Shown here piece by piece: positions 48,120 through 60,864 of a stretch of 64,000 nucleotides of DNA. This stretch comes from Parelaphostrongylus tenuis (lineage: Eukaryota > Nematoda > Chromadorea > Rhabditida > Metastrongylidae). The position numbers and the translations under genes are program-made. The notes under the pieces are model-generated. The model made no database searches, was not told where the DNA came from, and was given only the letters and a program-made list of their open reading frames with translations. Positions within the stretch are counted from its first letter, which is position 1. Every line of letters starts with the position of its first letter. The stretch spans positions 62,001 to 126,000 of the forward strand of contig JAHQIW010007220.1 of NCBI GenBank assembly GCA_019055375.1. Reading direction: 5' to 3'.

Positions 48120-50350
48120 TTTTTTTAAGTATTCCTGGTTGAATTTGTTCCGACTCACCGTCTCTAATATTACAACATTAAATTCCGACTCTCAAAATAA
48201 AAACAGTTGAACGCTGCGAGGTTGTTGTCTGCATTAACGATCAGAACTGGAAAACGTTGTTCTACTCCCCGCACCATTGAAGATCATGTAAGCCGAGCAC
48301 AAGATGCGTCTTGAAAACAATCACTTGACGAGAGCTTTTCCTAGTGGATTGCTCGGGACGTCGAGTACACCATGGACTGATCTATTGTGCTCTAATTCAA
48401 TTTACGGAAGGCCTTGGACAAGTATCATTAAAATCCTAAGACTAAGAGGTACGTTTTGCGAAATGTGTGTGATTTTATTTCGCAAAGACTCGTTATTAAA
48501 TAGAAGAGCAGTGGCTGAAATTTTCTGACTTAGTGCAGTATGGTTTCAAAAGTACAGGATTCATATGTAGCAAAACTATTCGTCGCTCAGCAGTTTGACT
48601 GAAACGACATGAAAAAGCTAGGCAGCGAATTGCTACAGACCGAAATGCCACCAGTAACAGTCTTTAAAGGGAAGCGCTTTAACGGGAACTAATAGAACAC
48701 AAAACTGCTACATTACGGAACTGCTTGTGCAGCTATAATAATCGTTCTTGAAAAACTTACAGCAAAGGCGATAATTATGCAACGTTAACAATGATTTTAA
48801 TATTTAATGCTCGAAAACCGAAAAACAGAATACAATGCTGCAGCCATCAATAAACTCGGGCCTAGCCTTATAGACGGATTTCGGCAATGAACACAGTGAA
48901 GCTGACAGCTTTTCCTATATATAGAACTCATTTATTTTCAATTTGACTGTTTTTGATAATGGTGTAATGTTGCAATATTTATTTAAGAGGATTGCAACGA
49001 AAGTCCGATTTCATGCGAAAGTTGAACTCGCATTTCAACTTTACCACGGAGGCATGCTATCACTACACCACCACGGCCACCTCTTTGCGACCACTCTTTT
49101 TTCGATATGAACTATAGAACAGTACGTTTTTAATTGGGCACATGAAGGTAATTTCTTTGGAACAAGCGGATTTTTATTTGCGCTCAATACTTCGACCACT
49201 TGAGGTATAAAGCTAGCAGAATGGATGAAACTTTTTTACACTATTTTCAATTCTCCAAAGACGGCTCCGTTTGTAAAGAGCTCCTCATAATTGGAGTTTA
49301 GATGCGTATGATGCAGCATCTTCATAAAGTGGAGAGCTAATGATAGTGCCTTTCAAAAATGCTCAAATTGAATGCAATTAAGCTCTTTTAAACGTTTAAA
49401 ACACAGCAAGAATTATTTCAGGGCGCCGTTGTGCTTAGAAATTTTTGCTTGCTCAATAAACTAAAAATTGCAATTTAATCTGATCGCTTGCTATAAAAGG
49501 GCAGCGCACCTTTCCTTTCAGCTGATCTGAGACTTTTTCAGTGATGTGATAATCAATTGAGAAGTTTGCAAGTGCTGCACAGATGTAGTCAGACATCAAT
49601 ATGTATAATGCAACAAATTTACAACATAATACAGCAACAAATTTCGTACTGTGCACAAAAAATCGAAACGAAAAAATAAGCTGAGCTATGTAAGCATCCA
49701 CGTTGATGAGAAATTTGAAGGTTCAAAAAAGTGAGCAAGGAATCCCAATGTTATTTTACTCGCATTTGTAACAACATCCGTCACCTCCAAATATCACATA
49801 ACAATTTCACCACGGTGTGGAATTGTTGTGATTCGAGACAAAACCTGATACGTTACTGTAGATTATTTCGCAGTGGAATTGTTTTTCTGCATTAATTTCC
49901 TTTCTGCTTCTTCATGACGGCGAGATCTCATTTCTCGGTCTTTGTGTTGTTCTGGAATATGTAGAGGTTTTTGATTCGGTGATCGCTTATCTCTCTATCA
50001 ACAAAGGATATTTAGTTGACCATACAAATGTGAGAAGATAATCTAAAGATCAAAGCTTAAACTACGCGATTTCCGCTTCTGAGAAAGCTACCAATGGAAA
50101 AGTTTTGCAGAATAAGTCGTCTTTCGTTTTGTCAATCGTTATCTGCTTCCACATATCTTCTACAAATGCAGTGGCAGTTCCGACGCTTTTTCAATACTAC
50201 GAGTGTTCAGTGTTGGGAAAGTCGCGACTTTAGGTGGTAGCATTGAAAACGGGAGGTCAGGAAATAATCTAAGTCATTTCACTTGAAAATTGGTACATTC
50301 TTCGAAATTTTTTCTTAGATGGTCTCTTCCACAAATGTGACTGTCATCCA
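48120..50350. other. No supported gene
   Basis: Long AT-rich stretch. Open frames at 48304-48528 plus and 49453-49701 minus have no recognisable domain or splice context. Confidence 0.4.
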
Positions 50351-50659
50351 ACATTTGACATGCATTTCACCTTATTAAATTACTCCGTCATGCCTTGCAA
50401 TAACAAAATCAGTCAGAAATCGTACTTCGAAGTATTTTGCTTCATTAAGCAGCTTTGGAGCTATTGTAGCTCTTCGGAATGTCAAACAACTGCCGATGCG
50501 TCGTCACCCACCTTCATATATGCTGCATGTCAACTTCGTTGCTGCCTTGTAAATGTTTAATTTAAAAAGTAAAACTTTCTTCAAATGATTCTACAAATTT
50601 ACTTGTGTTCTCAGAATTAAAAATGAATAAAACATGGCGAGAAATATGACGGGCTCTTC

Positions 50660-53600
50660 ATGATTCCGCTGCTGGCAATAACCCCGATACTGTTTGGTTG
50701 TGGAGTGATGCCTGCAGGTCAAGGTATTCAAATGAGGATTGTTTAGATATTACAGGTGTAAAAAAAATTCTGAGAATTCTAGCTAGAATGGCTGCATAAA
50801 GCGCTTCATAGTTTTTAAGAACTATGCTAATTCAATCCTTTTGTTGGAAGAATTTTGGAATTTAAGTACTGTTGAAAACCCGAAAAAAATATTCGGAATA
50901 GCGACTTGATTTTAATCGGTCACTGTAAACGTTATAAAAATTTTTTGAAGCGAGCACTAGGACAGTTACTGTCACGGGTTTCACCACTTTGTCTGTTAAT
51001 ATGGTTTACATTAGCGTTGTCAATTCTGTTGAGCTATCTGGTATTGCAACCAGCCAGGAGAGAGCTAACGAATTTCTAGAACAATTCAAAAGTTCGACTT
51101 TCTATAAACCTCGACATAATTAGCTGATATATGAAAATCGAGAAAACTTATCTTGATTAGCTGAGGCGAGGTTGGTAAACTAGTCGCAGCGATTCGAATG
51201 ACGTTTCGGCGACCCGTCATCTTCAGAGCGTGGGGCGTAGTAGTATTGATCTAGTTGAATGATTTGGAGAATCTTATTTATATGTTGCCTAGGTCACGTT
51301 AAAAGATCAAACGTAGAAAGAGCGCGAGATCTCGCCTGATGGTGACGCACTCGTCCTTCCGGTTCATTTCGGAATTTTGGGCGTTTATCCAAAATGCCTC
51401 AGGAGTTTTGCGCGTGTATGTTTTTGATTCCTGCTCTAGGATTGTCACAGTTACATCAGAATCTTTCTTGTTCTGTTATTATGCCCTATAAAGACATAAA
51501 GGTTTGGTTTCACTTATTTTAGATTTACTATCTAGATGTTCTCTTATGCAGATGAAAAGTGGTCTACCCGTTTCGCCTACATATTCTTCCCAGCATGTTA
51601 TACATGCTAGCAAATATAATGTGCCCGATCTCATACAATCCCCCTCTTATCCGTTAGGGCAGATCACACAGTTTTTTGGTGTTACACAATCGATCATAAA
51701 GTCTATCGCGGATCAGCTGATGGCGTAGGGTGGGAGGTGGGATTTCAGTAGGCACCACGGAATTTTCAAGACCACATTTTTTAAGGCGCCTTTTAACCGA
51801 GCTACTAATTTCGTATGATATAAATGGCAGTCTGCAAGGAACTCTATTCAGGTGCGGAGTATTGTTTCTTTCAGGACCTAATTCCACTTTTTGAATATTC
51901 CCAAGTAGCTAATGTTTTATAGTTGTTGGAAATGGCAACTTTTCGTGCCAAGTTCACGATTCGTTCCTTTACTTTTTTCTGTGCACAAATTTTTAGCCGT
52001 CCAAAACATGTTTCTAACTAGCGATTTTTCATGTGTGAAGGATCAGAGGAAAGGTGATTGACTAAGATGCTTTTGTTTCTTGGTTTTCGATACCATTTTG
52101 TACTATAGTCACTAGCCAAAAGCTTTACTTGGATGTTTAAGAATGGAAGCTAGCTCTCGTTTGAACGTAGTTCAAGACTCCAAAACACTTGTCCATTTCC
52201 TCTTGTGTGGAACAGACAATGAAACAATCGTCTATAAAAGAAATCGTCATAGGGCACAAGAACACAGCAACAAGGATTTTGATGTGAATGTTACGATCCC
52301 AGCGCAGGAATCAAAAACATCCACGCGCAAAACTCCTGAGGCATTTTGGATAAACGCCCAAAACCCCGAAATGAACCGGAAGGACGAGTGCGTCACCATC
52401 ACGCGAGATCTCGTGCTCATTCTTCGTTTGATCTTTTTACTTGACCTAGGCAGTATATAAATAAGACCATCCGAATCATTCAAATAGACTAATACTCTAT
52501 ACGCCCAGGCTCCAAAGAAGGCGGGTCGCCGAAACGTCAGCCGAATCGCCACGATTAGTTTACCAACCTCGCGTCAGATAATCAAGATAAGTTTTCTCGA
52601 TTTTTGTATAGGTCTTGTGATGCAAACAGGAAGTCAACTATTATTTCGCGTATCTTTTGCAAAAACTGGAAGAGCTTAGAATACGAGCAGCAGCCTTAAC
52701 AATACGAAAGCTTTTATTTCGAGTATTTCTCAAGACTGCTCTCAAATTTCAAAATGCCTGGTAGTTATTTTTGGGCCACGCATGTATGCCCATGACGGTC
52801 TACATGCATGGCCCAAAAATAGCTAATGAGAATTTTGGAGCTTTTAGCCTTTTGACTTATTGAGCCTCACTTAATTCGATTGAAGGCACTTTCAAATGAA
52901 CTCTACCGATCAAATGTTATTTTAAAATTTTTGATGCACTCGAACGGCAAGGTCACAGTGCACTCCTACCTCATGTCGTAATTTCAGCCATTTTGAATCA
53001 TCTCAGAGTTCAGACTAGTTACAAACCACTCCACTGCAAGAACATTGTTAGCCTAGGGGTAGGTCGTCAAAGTTGAACAACCATTTGAAAGAATTCTGTG
53101 AAGTGTGAAAAGCATCAAAAGAGAGCACAACCCTGTTTGCCATTTTACAGAAAAAAAATTTTTGGGAAATCACTAAAAATGTCTTGAACTAGGTGAAAAA
53201 AGTACCATAAAGTGGACGCTATAAATCAGATGAGATTTTCACAACTTTTCCTGAAATCAGGAACTTTATAATAAATGAAGTTGCTGAGATTGCTATAGCA
53301 TTTCATATGTTAGGTGATGGCTTGAAGTTTTTGATTAGAACGAGGAGAAATTGTGCTCGAAACTATCCTCACCTTTTCCAGATTCTAGTCTATTTAAAAA
53401 ACAAGCCCTTCTGAAAACTATAGTTTCTTGCAGTCAAAAAGAGCATGAGAACATGGTGAAGCGCATCATCGTTGGCAATATGATGAATGATGTTTGTATG
53501 ACAGGAGCGCAAAGAATGGCGAAAATAACGGCTGTTTCCAATGAATACTTGACGATATCAGGAATTCTCTCAGTATGGTTTGTTTCTCTTTTGTGTAGCT

Positions 53601-53763
53601 TATTTATGTGACAAGAACAATTTATGTAAACCGCTAACATTACCATGGCGAACTAGTCGAATGCGATGTGGCGGAGTGTAATAGAGAGAGCGATTAGAAT
53701 GCGGCATCGGGTTCATTTGGGTCGCACTTCTTCTTGACAGTGGTTACTATTGGCCGAAACTAA
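50660..53763 (+). pseudogene. GCGVMPAGQ/MANWS family gene split by a Penelope-like element (copy E)
   Basis: Exon 1 (50660-50723): MIPLLAITPILFGCGVMPAG then Q, donor GTATTC. Exon 2 starts at 50951 (STRTVTVTGFTTLSVNMVYI, SGIATSQERANEF), is interrupted near 51080 by an insertion of about 1.5 kb, and resumes at 52612 with LVMQT. Exon 3 (about 52928-53058) is intact: FDALERQGHSALLPHVVIS then NHLRVQTSYKPLHCKNIVSL, donor GTAGGT. Exon 4 (53434-53572) lacks the TVTGIC block (about 24 bp) found in other copies. Exon 5 (53630-53763): TANITMAN, stop, SNAMWRSVIERAIRM, then a frameshift before ASGSFGSHFF, TAA; its acceptor AG is mutated to AA. Clearly dead. Exons 4-5 are duplicated in inverted orientation at 63.4-63.7 kb. 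Confidence 0.72.
51085..52610 (-). mobile_element. Penelope-like element with GIY-YIG endonuclease end and inverted arms (copy 2)
   Basis: The minus strand from about 51890 to 51302 reads CRLPFISYEISSSVKRRLKK, LRHQLIRDRLYDRLCNTKKL, then SGTLYLLACITCWEEYVGE followed by TGRPL, IREHLDSKSKISETKP, ESKTYTRKTPEAFWINAQN and NRKDECVTIRRDLA, ending in a stop. CxxCxxEYVGETGRPL is the hallmark of the Penelope-like GIY-YIG endonuclease module. The right arm (52245-52608) is an inverted copy of the 3' part, encoding DFDVNVTIPAQESKTSTRKT and EAFWINAQNPEMNRKDEC on the plus strand. Arms end symmetrically at AAAATCGAGAAAACTTATCTTGATT / reverse. The reverse transcriptase is missing. It interrupts exon 2 of copy E. 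Confidence 0.8.
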
Positions 53764-56266
53764 AACAAATTGTGATGTCTCTTAAGCAAATGCTTGTTTT
53801 TGAACAAGTTTCAATGTAACATTACAGTACTAACAAACTTGCAAACCATATGGATGTTGATTATTCACAGTGCTGCACTCAAGTACATTGAAGCATACTA
53901 TGTGATAAATCTGATTTTAGTGTCTTCTTCAGAAAGTACCTGAAAGAATGTGCAAGGAAAAACTTACAGATGGACTCCTGTTCTCATAACTCGTGAAAAC
54001 TTCACTACACTGCTAAGAAATTAGCGTGGTTACGATCATAAGTGTAAGATAGTGGGGAATTAAAAATAAACTGGAATACGAATCACTGTCACAGCTCTTC
54101 AGTTTGAACGAGAAATCTTTACCTCCGCCCACTTAGAAGTGGCCATAAATGGAAACTGAAGTTAACTAAATGATACGAGAAGAGACCATTTTCTGAATTC
54201 ACATATGCAGGCATTCAATTTTAAGTGATGAACTGTTAGAACAATTCTCTTTCCTTATTGAGGTGCCCTCAAATCCTTCATGAAAATCGGTAGGCAGAAA
54301 TGGAAATGAAAAATGTTAATATTTTCCAGTTTGGCAGCTTTCGTCTTGAGCTAGCATGTGGTTCGTGATGGACTCTTATGACTATTGGATACATTAACAA
54401 AGAAAATGAAGCGATGAAAGCTGTACAAACGAAAACCGGTATGAAAATTTTGATTTTCATACCGTTGAGAAGAATCGCTTCCGGAAAAAAGAGTTTCTGC
54501 AGCTGACGATTTTTATGTTATTTCACACTCTTGTGGGCAATGATTTCTTTAGCAGTCATTTTAACGTTGTCGGAAGAGCTCTTGAAATCCACATGGGTGT
54601 TATTCTCCGTCCGATGGTTTTCAACATATGAGAGTGCTTTTTTTCAAAGATAATCAAATAGTTTGGCGAGACCAAACGCGACGGTAGACGTTGGGAGAGT
54701 ACCACATTCAAAACCTCGTGCTTTCAATTTGAAGAGGGCTTCAGATGGGTATCTTGCAAGATTAGATTATTGTAGTCAGTAAAACACAATAGCCAGTCGT
54801 TCTTTGGCTTTACCCTAGTAGACTCAACAGATTAAACCTCAAAAATTCTTCCACTGTACTGAATTCAACTCGATATCACAGCAAACACCCGCAACTCCAG
54901 CACGACCACATTTTAATTAACGGCTTCAATCTTTGCGGCCTTGAAGAAGACGACGATATCAAATGTTGTTAAACACTACATTTAACCAATCTCCTAATAA
55001 AGTGCCGATATTATTGGGCGTTCTCATGAGTTTCGTCATTAGAACAATAAATACCAAATTCACTGAAAGAAAGTAGTTAAAATTGCTTGAGAACACTATT
55101 CAAAGTATGTGTCATCAGCATGAACACATTTCTGCCATCTCTCAGACAACAGATTTTTGCCACGCCCATAAAACTCGTCATCCATGAATTCACACAAAGC
55201 TGTCATTCCTCAACACAAAAGATTGATATTTCAAAACTTCCTGCTCGGGAAGTGCACCAGAGATCGGAAGAGGTGATAGTAAAAGAGTGACAAGTCAAAA
55301 CTGCACGGCGGACTGTCCAGCAACTCTCAGCCCAGTTTGGTCAACTTTCATCTCGCGAATTAAGCAACATGCAACCATGGCTGTCTCAAAGCAGTATGAG
55401 ATGGAGGCGACGATGACGTGACAGGTCCCGATTATTAGCGCGAAACTCAGCAAAGAACTAAAACTCTGTGCGCTTGGACGCAAGTCCTTAAGCTATTAAG
55501 TGAATAGTTTTTTCCAGAAGATGCAGAAAATTTACTGCTCTCAAAGAGCCGAACCTGTGTACAGATAACAGGAAAGTGCTGCTTCTTCTTGTCAAAAAGT
55601 TGCTAAGCCTATTTTACTAGGTGCTGGCGCCCCGCCATCGTCTTTGTGACATTTCAAAATTATCTACTCATCAGATTCCGTGAAAACCCCTCAGTTATTT
55701 CAGTCTACCAGCTCCTACAGAAATCCAGCTCTATGCAATTTCTCTTCACTATGTCAATAAAGAATTGACTTATTTTTTATATCCCTGTGAATGTATAAAT
55801 TTAGCTTAGAGTAAACCACTACTTACCATTAACTTTGTTTGTACAAATATTAAAGAAGTACACTTAAAGCACAAAGGCAGCAAAGACAAGTCCACTAACT
55901 GGAACACTCATGGGAAATGAGATGTAGGATTGCTATCTAGCTATTGAATTTCTCAAACTCAAAAAAAGCGACAAAGAATGTTTTTTATGCAATAAACTTT
56001 TTATGCGCAGCTCTGTATGTACTTCCAGAAACTATGGAACTGCCGAAACGCTGTTTCATCCTTATATAGAGAAACGGACAAGCCCACTTTGGCACATCAA
56101 AAAAAACAGTGCCTCAACGTTTATAAAGTCCTCGCTTTTCGGAAAGTCCTCGGAAAACCTCTTGTACACATACTTTTGTAGGCAAATCTTTTAACAAAAG
56201 AAGCCTAAAATTGTGCAGTTAATGGTGTACTGAAATCAGTATCGACTTGACACAAGTCTTACCATG
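53100..56266 (+). repeat. Left arm of a large inverted duplication
   Basis: Pairs with 60955-64000 in reverse. Matching landmarks from the outside in: CACCATAAAGTGGA blocks (53210/63940), family exons 4-5 (53434-53763/63413-63722), the block ending TGATTTTCATACC (54450/62750), GTTTGGCGAGACCAAACGCGACGG (54661/62530), mariner fragments (55080-55480/61700-62160), and GATACTGATTTCAG (56243/60998). Identity is roughly 80-90 percent by eye. The outer boundary of the right arm lies beyond the window. Confidence 0.8.
55076..55490 (-). mobile_element. mariner transposase remnant (copy 2)
   Basis: On the minus strand the sequence aligns with 61.75-62.16 kb, where LDLSRHRLLNLTLLQDNARL is legible. Here it reads GTCHVIVASISY...AMVACCLIREMKVDQTGLRV with frameshifts. 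The 3' end AGTTAAAATTGCTTGAGAAC...GTATGTGTCATCAGCATGAAC (plus strand 55076-55125) is the same as that of the 35.5-kb copy. It is a dead fragment in the left palindrome arm. Confidence 0.65.
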
Positions 56267-57748
56267 TTCTTTCTTGCGCAAATCTCTTCTACGGTAGTGG
56301 TCCATTTCGAGCATGGTGAACTAGACTTTTTTCAAGCGTTCTGTGGGTAGTGAGCTGACACCTCGACGTAATCGCAGTATCAACCCAGGACCGTCTATTT
56401 AGTAACGTCGGCATGTTTGAGTAAATCAGAGTATTTTCTGTTAAGCAATTCTAAGATTGGTAAAAAAAAAGCATTTATTGAGTACACTAGTAATGTAGTA
56501 CGATAACGCATACAATATGCAGTACAACAGCAGAGTATTAATACAGTGTCCGACGTTTCGATGAGTCCTGCCTTTTTTATTTCTTTTTTAGAACGTGAGA
56601 GAGTAAAAAATTAATCTTTATCAAATATCTTACAAAAATTCATGTATGTTGTTCCTAAGCTCATGTAGTTTTAGCCTCCAGTTAGGACAGATTACCCATG
56701 CGTGCATGAGTCCCGTCTTTTTCTTTCTTTTTCAGAACCCGAGAAAAAAAAAACCTATACCAAAGCAAATTGAGGACGTCCTTGGTATGGATGAAACGAG
56801 GGTTCGATTCCCGCCTGAGGCCGTGTTTTTGACCACCACTGAATTCTCTTAGGTTGATGTAGGTCAGTTGAACTCTTTCAAGCTCTGGGGAAGGCAAGAT
56901 TGCTGAAACGTTAGCCACTGGTACGATCTCTAATGTACTACTTTGTACAAAATAAACTTGTACTAAGAGCTTCGCGTGCGCTGAAGCAAAGAAAATCACG
57001 TAATATTTCATTTAATGCCGAGGTTAATCAATTGTCGGTCCTGAAATGTGCTAAACAGTCAACAGCGTTGATGACGATCCTGTATGCAAGAGCATCATCG
57101 AATGATTTTTTGACAGAGTTGTGAAGGCTGCCCGGGTCGCTTCTTTCCTTCCATTTAATTTTAAAGCAAATTGGTTTATCATATTCACTTTCCAACCTAG
57201 ATAGACGTATCCGCAGATTCGGAAATAATCATCTCACTAAGCTTATGTGGAGCATACAAAAACATTCCATTTACCAAACTTAAATTGAGATTAACGGTAA
57301 TTGGCAAGATTAACGCATGGGTAATCTGTCCCAACGGGAGGCTAAAACTACATGAGCTTAGGAACAACATGCATGAATTTTTGTAAGATATTTGATAAAG
57401 ATTAATTTTTTACTCTCTCACGTTCTAAAAAAGAAACAAAAAAGGCAGGACTCATCGAAACGTCGGACACTGTATTAATACTCTGCTGTTGTACTGCATA
57501 TTGTATGCGTTATCGTACTACATTACTAGGTGTACTCAATAAATGCTTTTTTTTATACCAATCTTAGAATTGCTTAACAGAAAATACTCTGATTTACTCA
57601 AACATGCCGACGTTACTAAATAGACGGTCCTGGGTTGATACTACGATCACGTCGAGGTGTCAGCTCACTACCCACAGAGCGCTTGAAAAAAGTCTAGGTC
57701 ACCATGCTCGAAATGGACCACTACCGTAGAAGAGATTTGCGCAAGAAG
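56267..57748. mobile_element. Foldback element with about 440-bp inverted repeats
   Basis: 56267-56710 and 57305-57748 are inverted repeats, beginning TTCTTGCGCAAATCTCTTCT...ACCACTACCGTAGAAGAGATT. The roughly 590-bp centre has no clear protein; the minus frame 56682-57011 and a plus frame with ALMTILYARASSNDFLTEL are the only stretches worth testing. Each arm contains the GACGAAACGTC-like motif (TCCGACGTTTCGATGAGTCC near 56548) shared by the Penelope-type ends at 40.2, 51.2 and 52.5 kb, suggesting that it is a third inverted-arm Penelope derivative. Confidence 0.7.
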
Positions 57749-57759
57749 CGATTGATAAC

Positions 57760-58478
57760 TATGCTGGAACTCGCACTGCCAGTGAAGTCGGGCCATACAG
57801 GTATGGCTTGAACCAGTGGTTTTAATGCTTTCTCACTTTCAGAGAATTGAAAGTCATGGCAAAAATTTAGTTGTTTGCATCATATTGTTATCAGTATGTG
57901 AGGCGCTTTCCACGCAAAGAAAATAGCGTAATGTACATAACTTCATATTGGCTCTATTTCATATTTTTTATCGAGGGTAAAAAGAACAGATGTTAGTCGG
58001 TGAAGATGCATCATTTGTCAACCTCTCTTGTGACTTCAGAAAATCGACTTCGATCATTGTAACCAGATGTTCACCATCAACTCATGGATGATCAGAGGTT
58101 AGTGCGGATTATTCGCTTGCTCTGAGTAGTGATACAATGTTGTAGAAAGATGATATTTTGAAAAACATCACTCATAATTGACTCCGAAAATTTTTACATA
58201 TTGACGCTAAAGAGAATGGGATGAATGGAGAGGGGCGAGAAGGATTGGTGAGGTGACATTCAAGTAACTGTATAGGCACCCAAATCTATACTACCAAAAA
58301 TGGCTAGGTAAAAATCGAGTTGACTGTTCAACACGTTGACAACGACAAGGCCGAAATCGGTCTTCAGTCTTCAAGAGATAGTCTCCAGCTGTTACCACTA
58401 TTCTTTTCAAATTAAAAAAGAGTAAACACGAGGTAAATTTATCTTTCTAAATACCATCTGTTTGTGCAACAAAGTTCC
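57760..58478. other. No gene; contains a solo piggyBac terminus
   Basis: 58326-58365 reads CACGTTGACAACGACAAGG, CCGAAATCGG, nearly identical to the left terminus of the adjacent piggyBac element (CACGTCGACAACGACAAAGG). No coding region was seen. Confidence 0.5.
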
Positions 58479-58482
58479 TTAA

Positions 58483-60864
58483 CACGTCGACAACGACAAA
58501 GGCGGATTTCGGCCCTTGTCGCACACCGCGTGTGCGGCGAGTAGGCGCGGCTGCGCAGCGAGGCGGAGTCTACACTACAGCTTTACGATGGAAATATGGT
58601 AGTTTGTTTGATAATCTGAGGTACTGAGGGAATATTATCTGAGTGAAATCATGAAATATAACAGGAGTTGGTTCGATAAAAGTTTTATATTTCAAGAAAA
58701 TACCCATGTGGCGGAAAATCATCCAAGTTTTCAACGGCAAAGCAATTATTGTGAAAAGAAACTTAGTTCCAGCTGTTATATAACTTCAATTCTGTCTTTT
58801 AAACCCATGCTTTTCTATCTCCGACTATGTTTGCTTTGTCAAAAGACTTTTATAGCCCGTTCTACAACGAAAAAGGACACGTTTCACAGTCAGAGTTCGT
58901 TTTTTACCAACCTCAAAAGGTAAATCTTGGCATTACAAAATAAAATTTTGATTCCAGGATAACTATCGAAATAGAAATGCAAGAAAGAAATGTTATAAAG
59001 AAGGCTTCTATAAATAGTTTACAGTGAAGAGAATGCTCGTGCATTGAAAACACCTTCTATGTCTAAACAATAAAAAACCGCTTTTTACAAGGAGAAACAT
59101 TTTTTTTTCTGATTCCATGTAACATTTTATCCAATTTATTGATTATTGGTCATTTGATAACCTGAAAACGCCACTTTGATAGTAGCTTGGTTCCTGAAAG
59201 AACCGCATTACTACGCTATACTGAAGGAGAAGATTGACGTTTCGCTCTCACGATGCGTTGTTTCAACTTCACAATAAAACTTTTTTACTATCAGCCCAGC
59301 AATGAACTTTGAATGTACGCAAAGTTTATTGCTGGGAAAGATAGTTTATTGTCGGAAGAATTCTATATAAGTACTTTTAGTAAAAACAGCGCTAGTTATC
59401 TAAAATCTTCTCTGACCAAACTACGAAGCTAAGAACGAGCGAAATGCTCTCACCATTTATTGGTCCTGTTGAGGAATAGTGATATGGTAGCTATCTGATC
59501 AGTCTGGTCCACCAGCGACTTTCTCCTATTGCACATCTCGACGACTTCAAACTTGTCCGCGCAGGAATTTTTAGCAGTGCCGTGAGCTGCTGAAAGCACT
59601 GTGACGTCTCTTCTGTCTTCGAATCGCAAAACCATGACGTCTTTTGTTTTTACATGGCTTTCCACTCACCCTTGCGCAGTTTTCCCTCCATCACCTTCTT
59701 AAGCAAGCCTTTCCTGCTCTTTCTGCATGTTCCAATAAAGTATGTATTGCTTTGCAGCAGACTTTCAGCTAGGGCGACGCTGGAGTGCCAGTATCGGCAA
59801 ACAGGTGCCTTTTTTCCATTCAGAAGATCCTTCATTCCACAAAGTTCAAATCGCTTTATTCCAAATCTGTTTTTTAGCTAGATGCATACAGGCGGAAATT
59901 AATACGTCCTCTGAATGGCACCATCAACTCATCGATACGCACGTCTCGCCATGTTTTGAAGGGTGCTTACAATACTTATTGACAAGTTAAAGCATTGGTC
60001 TTATTTTGTATAACTTGTCATTCACATCGTGACCCATATTGTTGCTTACATGCAAATGGGTCATGAACTCGAAGAAGCGATCCCTCGACATAAGATGCGA
60101 CGCTATGACTCCCGAGAGATGCGGCTATTGCTCCAGTAATCGTAGAGCCTTGGCAATCGTATAATGGTTATTTTGAGGCACGAGCCCAAGAATATCTTCA
60201 TCTCTTCAGTCGCTGTATCTTTCCATACAAAAGGAAGGGGCATCCCATGTCTCTCATGTGTTGATGAACTTCGTACACCACCTGCATGATTTTGTTGAGG
60301 TGAATCGCCGAAAATGAGAACTGGAGGAGGCACAAAAATTGTCTTGAGAAAAATCAACTGAAAAGAAATACGTAGGATACAGGAATTATTGATCTTAGTG
60401 TCATGAGCCGCCACTTGTTCTCAGGCGCATAAGAGTTTTTACGTTTCATTCATTTGAAATTCATTTGTGGTTTTCGTATGAAGATGAGTTCTTGTTGATG
60501 TAGACAATAAAAAATGAATTTGACCAGAATATGAATGAATATATATAGGATATATAGGATAACATGACGATGTTCGATAACATGACGATGTTCAGTAACA
60601 GTTTGAAAGATCATCTGATACTACATAACTACCTTTTCCTTAAGATACGAAGCTTTAAAAGGAAATATTGCCATTCTCCTACCACAAGAAGTTTCATGGA
60701 TGTCTCTTCTTTCAAATTTGATCACTTACTGCGGACGAAAGTTTCCTTTAGCAACGATAGATATCCTTTATTTCTCTGAAAAACTACCACAACGTCATTG
60801 CTGCCGCCGCGTACGTGGCGGCGCGGCGGCGCGCAAGCTGGGTTTCAACGTCGTTGTCAACGTA
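58483..60864 (-). mobile_element. piggyBac element with TTAA flanks (copy 2)
   Basis: The element of about 2.4 kb is flanked by TTAA at 58479-58482 and 60865-60868. Its ends are inverted: CACGTCGACAACGAC on the left and GTCGTTGTCAACGTA on the right. GC-rich subterminal blocks occur at both sides (58495-58570 and 60800-60840). It carries a piggyBac transposase on the minus strand (59450-60420), a subterminal palindrome at 59298-59350 and AT-rich interior sequence related to the 30.3-kb array. The coding region has frameshifts and a stop, so it is not autonomous, but intact ends mean it could once have been mobilised in trans. Confidence 0.85.
59450..60420 (-). pseudogene. piggyBac transposase, degraded
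   Basis: On the minus strand the pieces are TATEEMKIFLGSCLKITIIR, LPRLYDYWSNSRISRES (the N-proximal part of the piggyBac DDE domain), then DKLYKIRPML-like and VSIDGAIQRT-like segments in shifted frames, FGIKRFELC, then LAESLLQSNTYFIGTCRKSR, KGLLKKVMEGKLRKGEWKAM, stop, VMVLRFEDRRDVTVLSAAHG, EVVEMCNRRKSLVDQTDQIA. The order and motifs (KxFLG, LPxxxDYWS, sIDexMxpfrGR, GTxRKxRKGLP, KDKRxVxxLST, YNxxKxxVDxxDQ) define the family. At least one stop (WKAM-stop) and several frameshifts inactivate it. The usual N-terminal 150 residues were not recognised. Confidence 0.82.

Noticed and set aside
56798..56815. GGGTTCGATTCCCGCC, a tRNA T-arm-like B box
   Set aside because: No A box at the proper distance and no cloverleaf; it sits in the centre of the foldback element.
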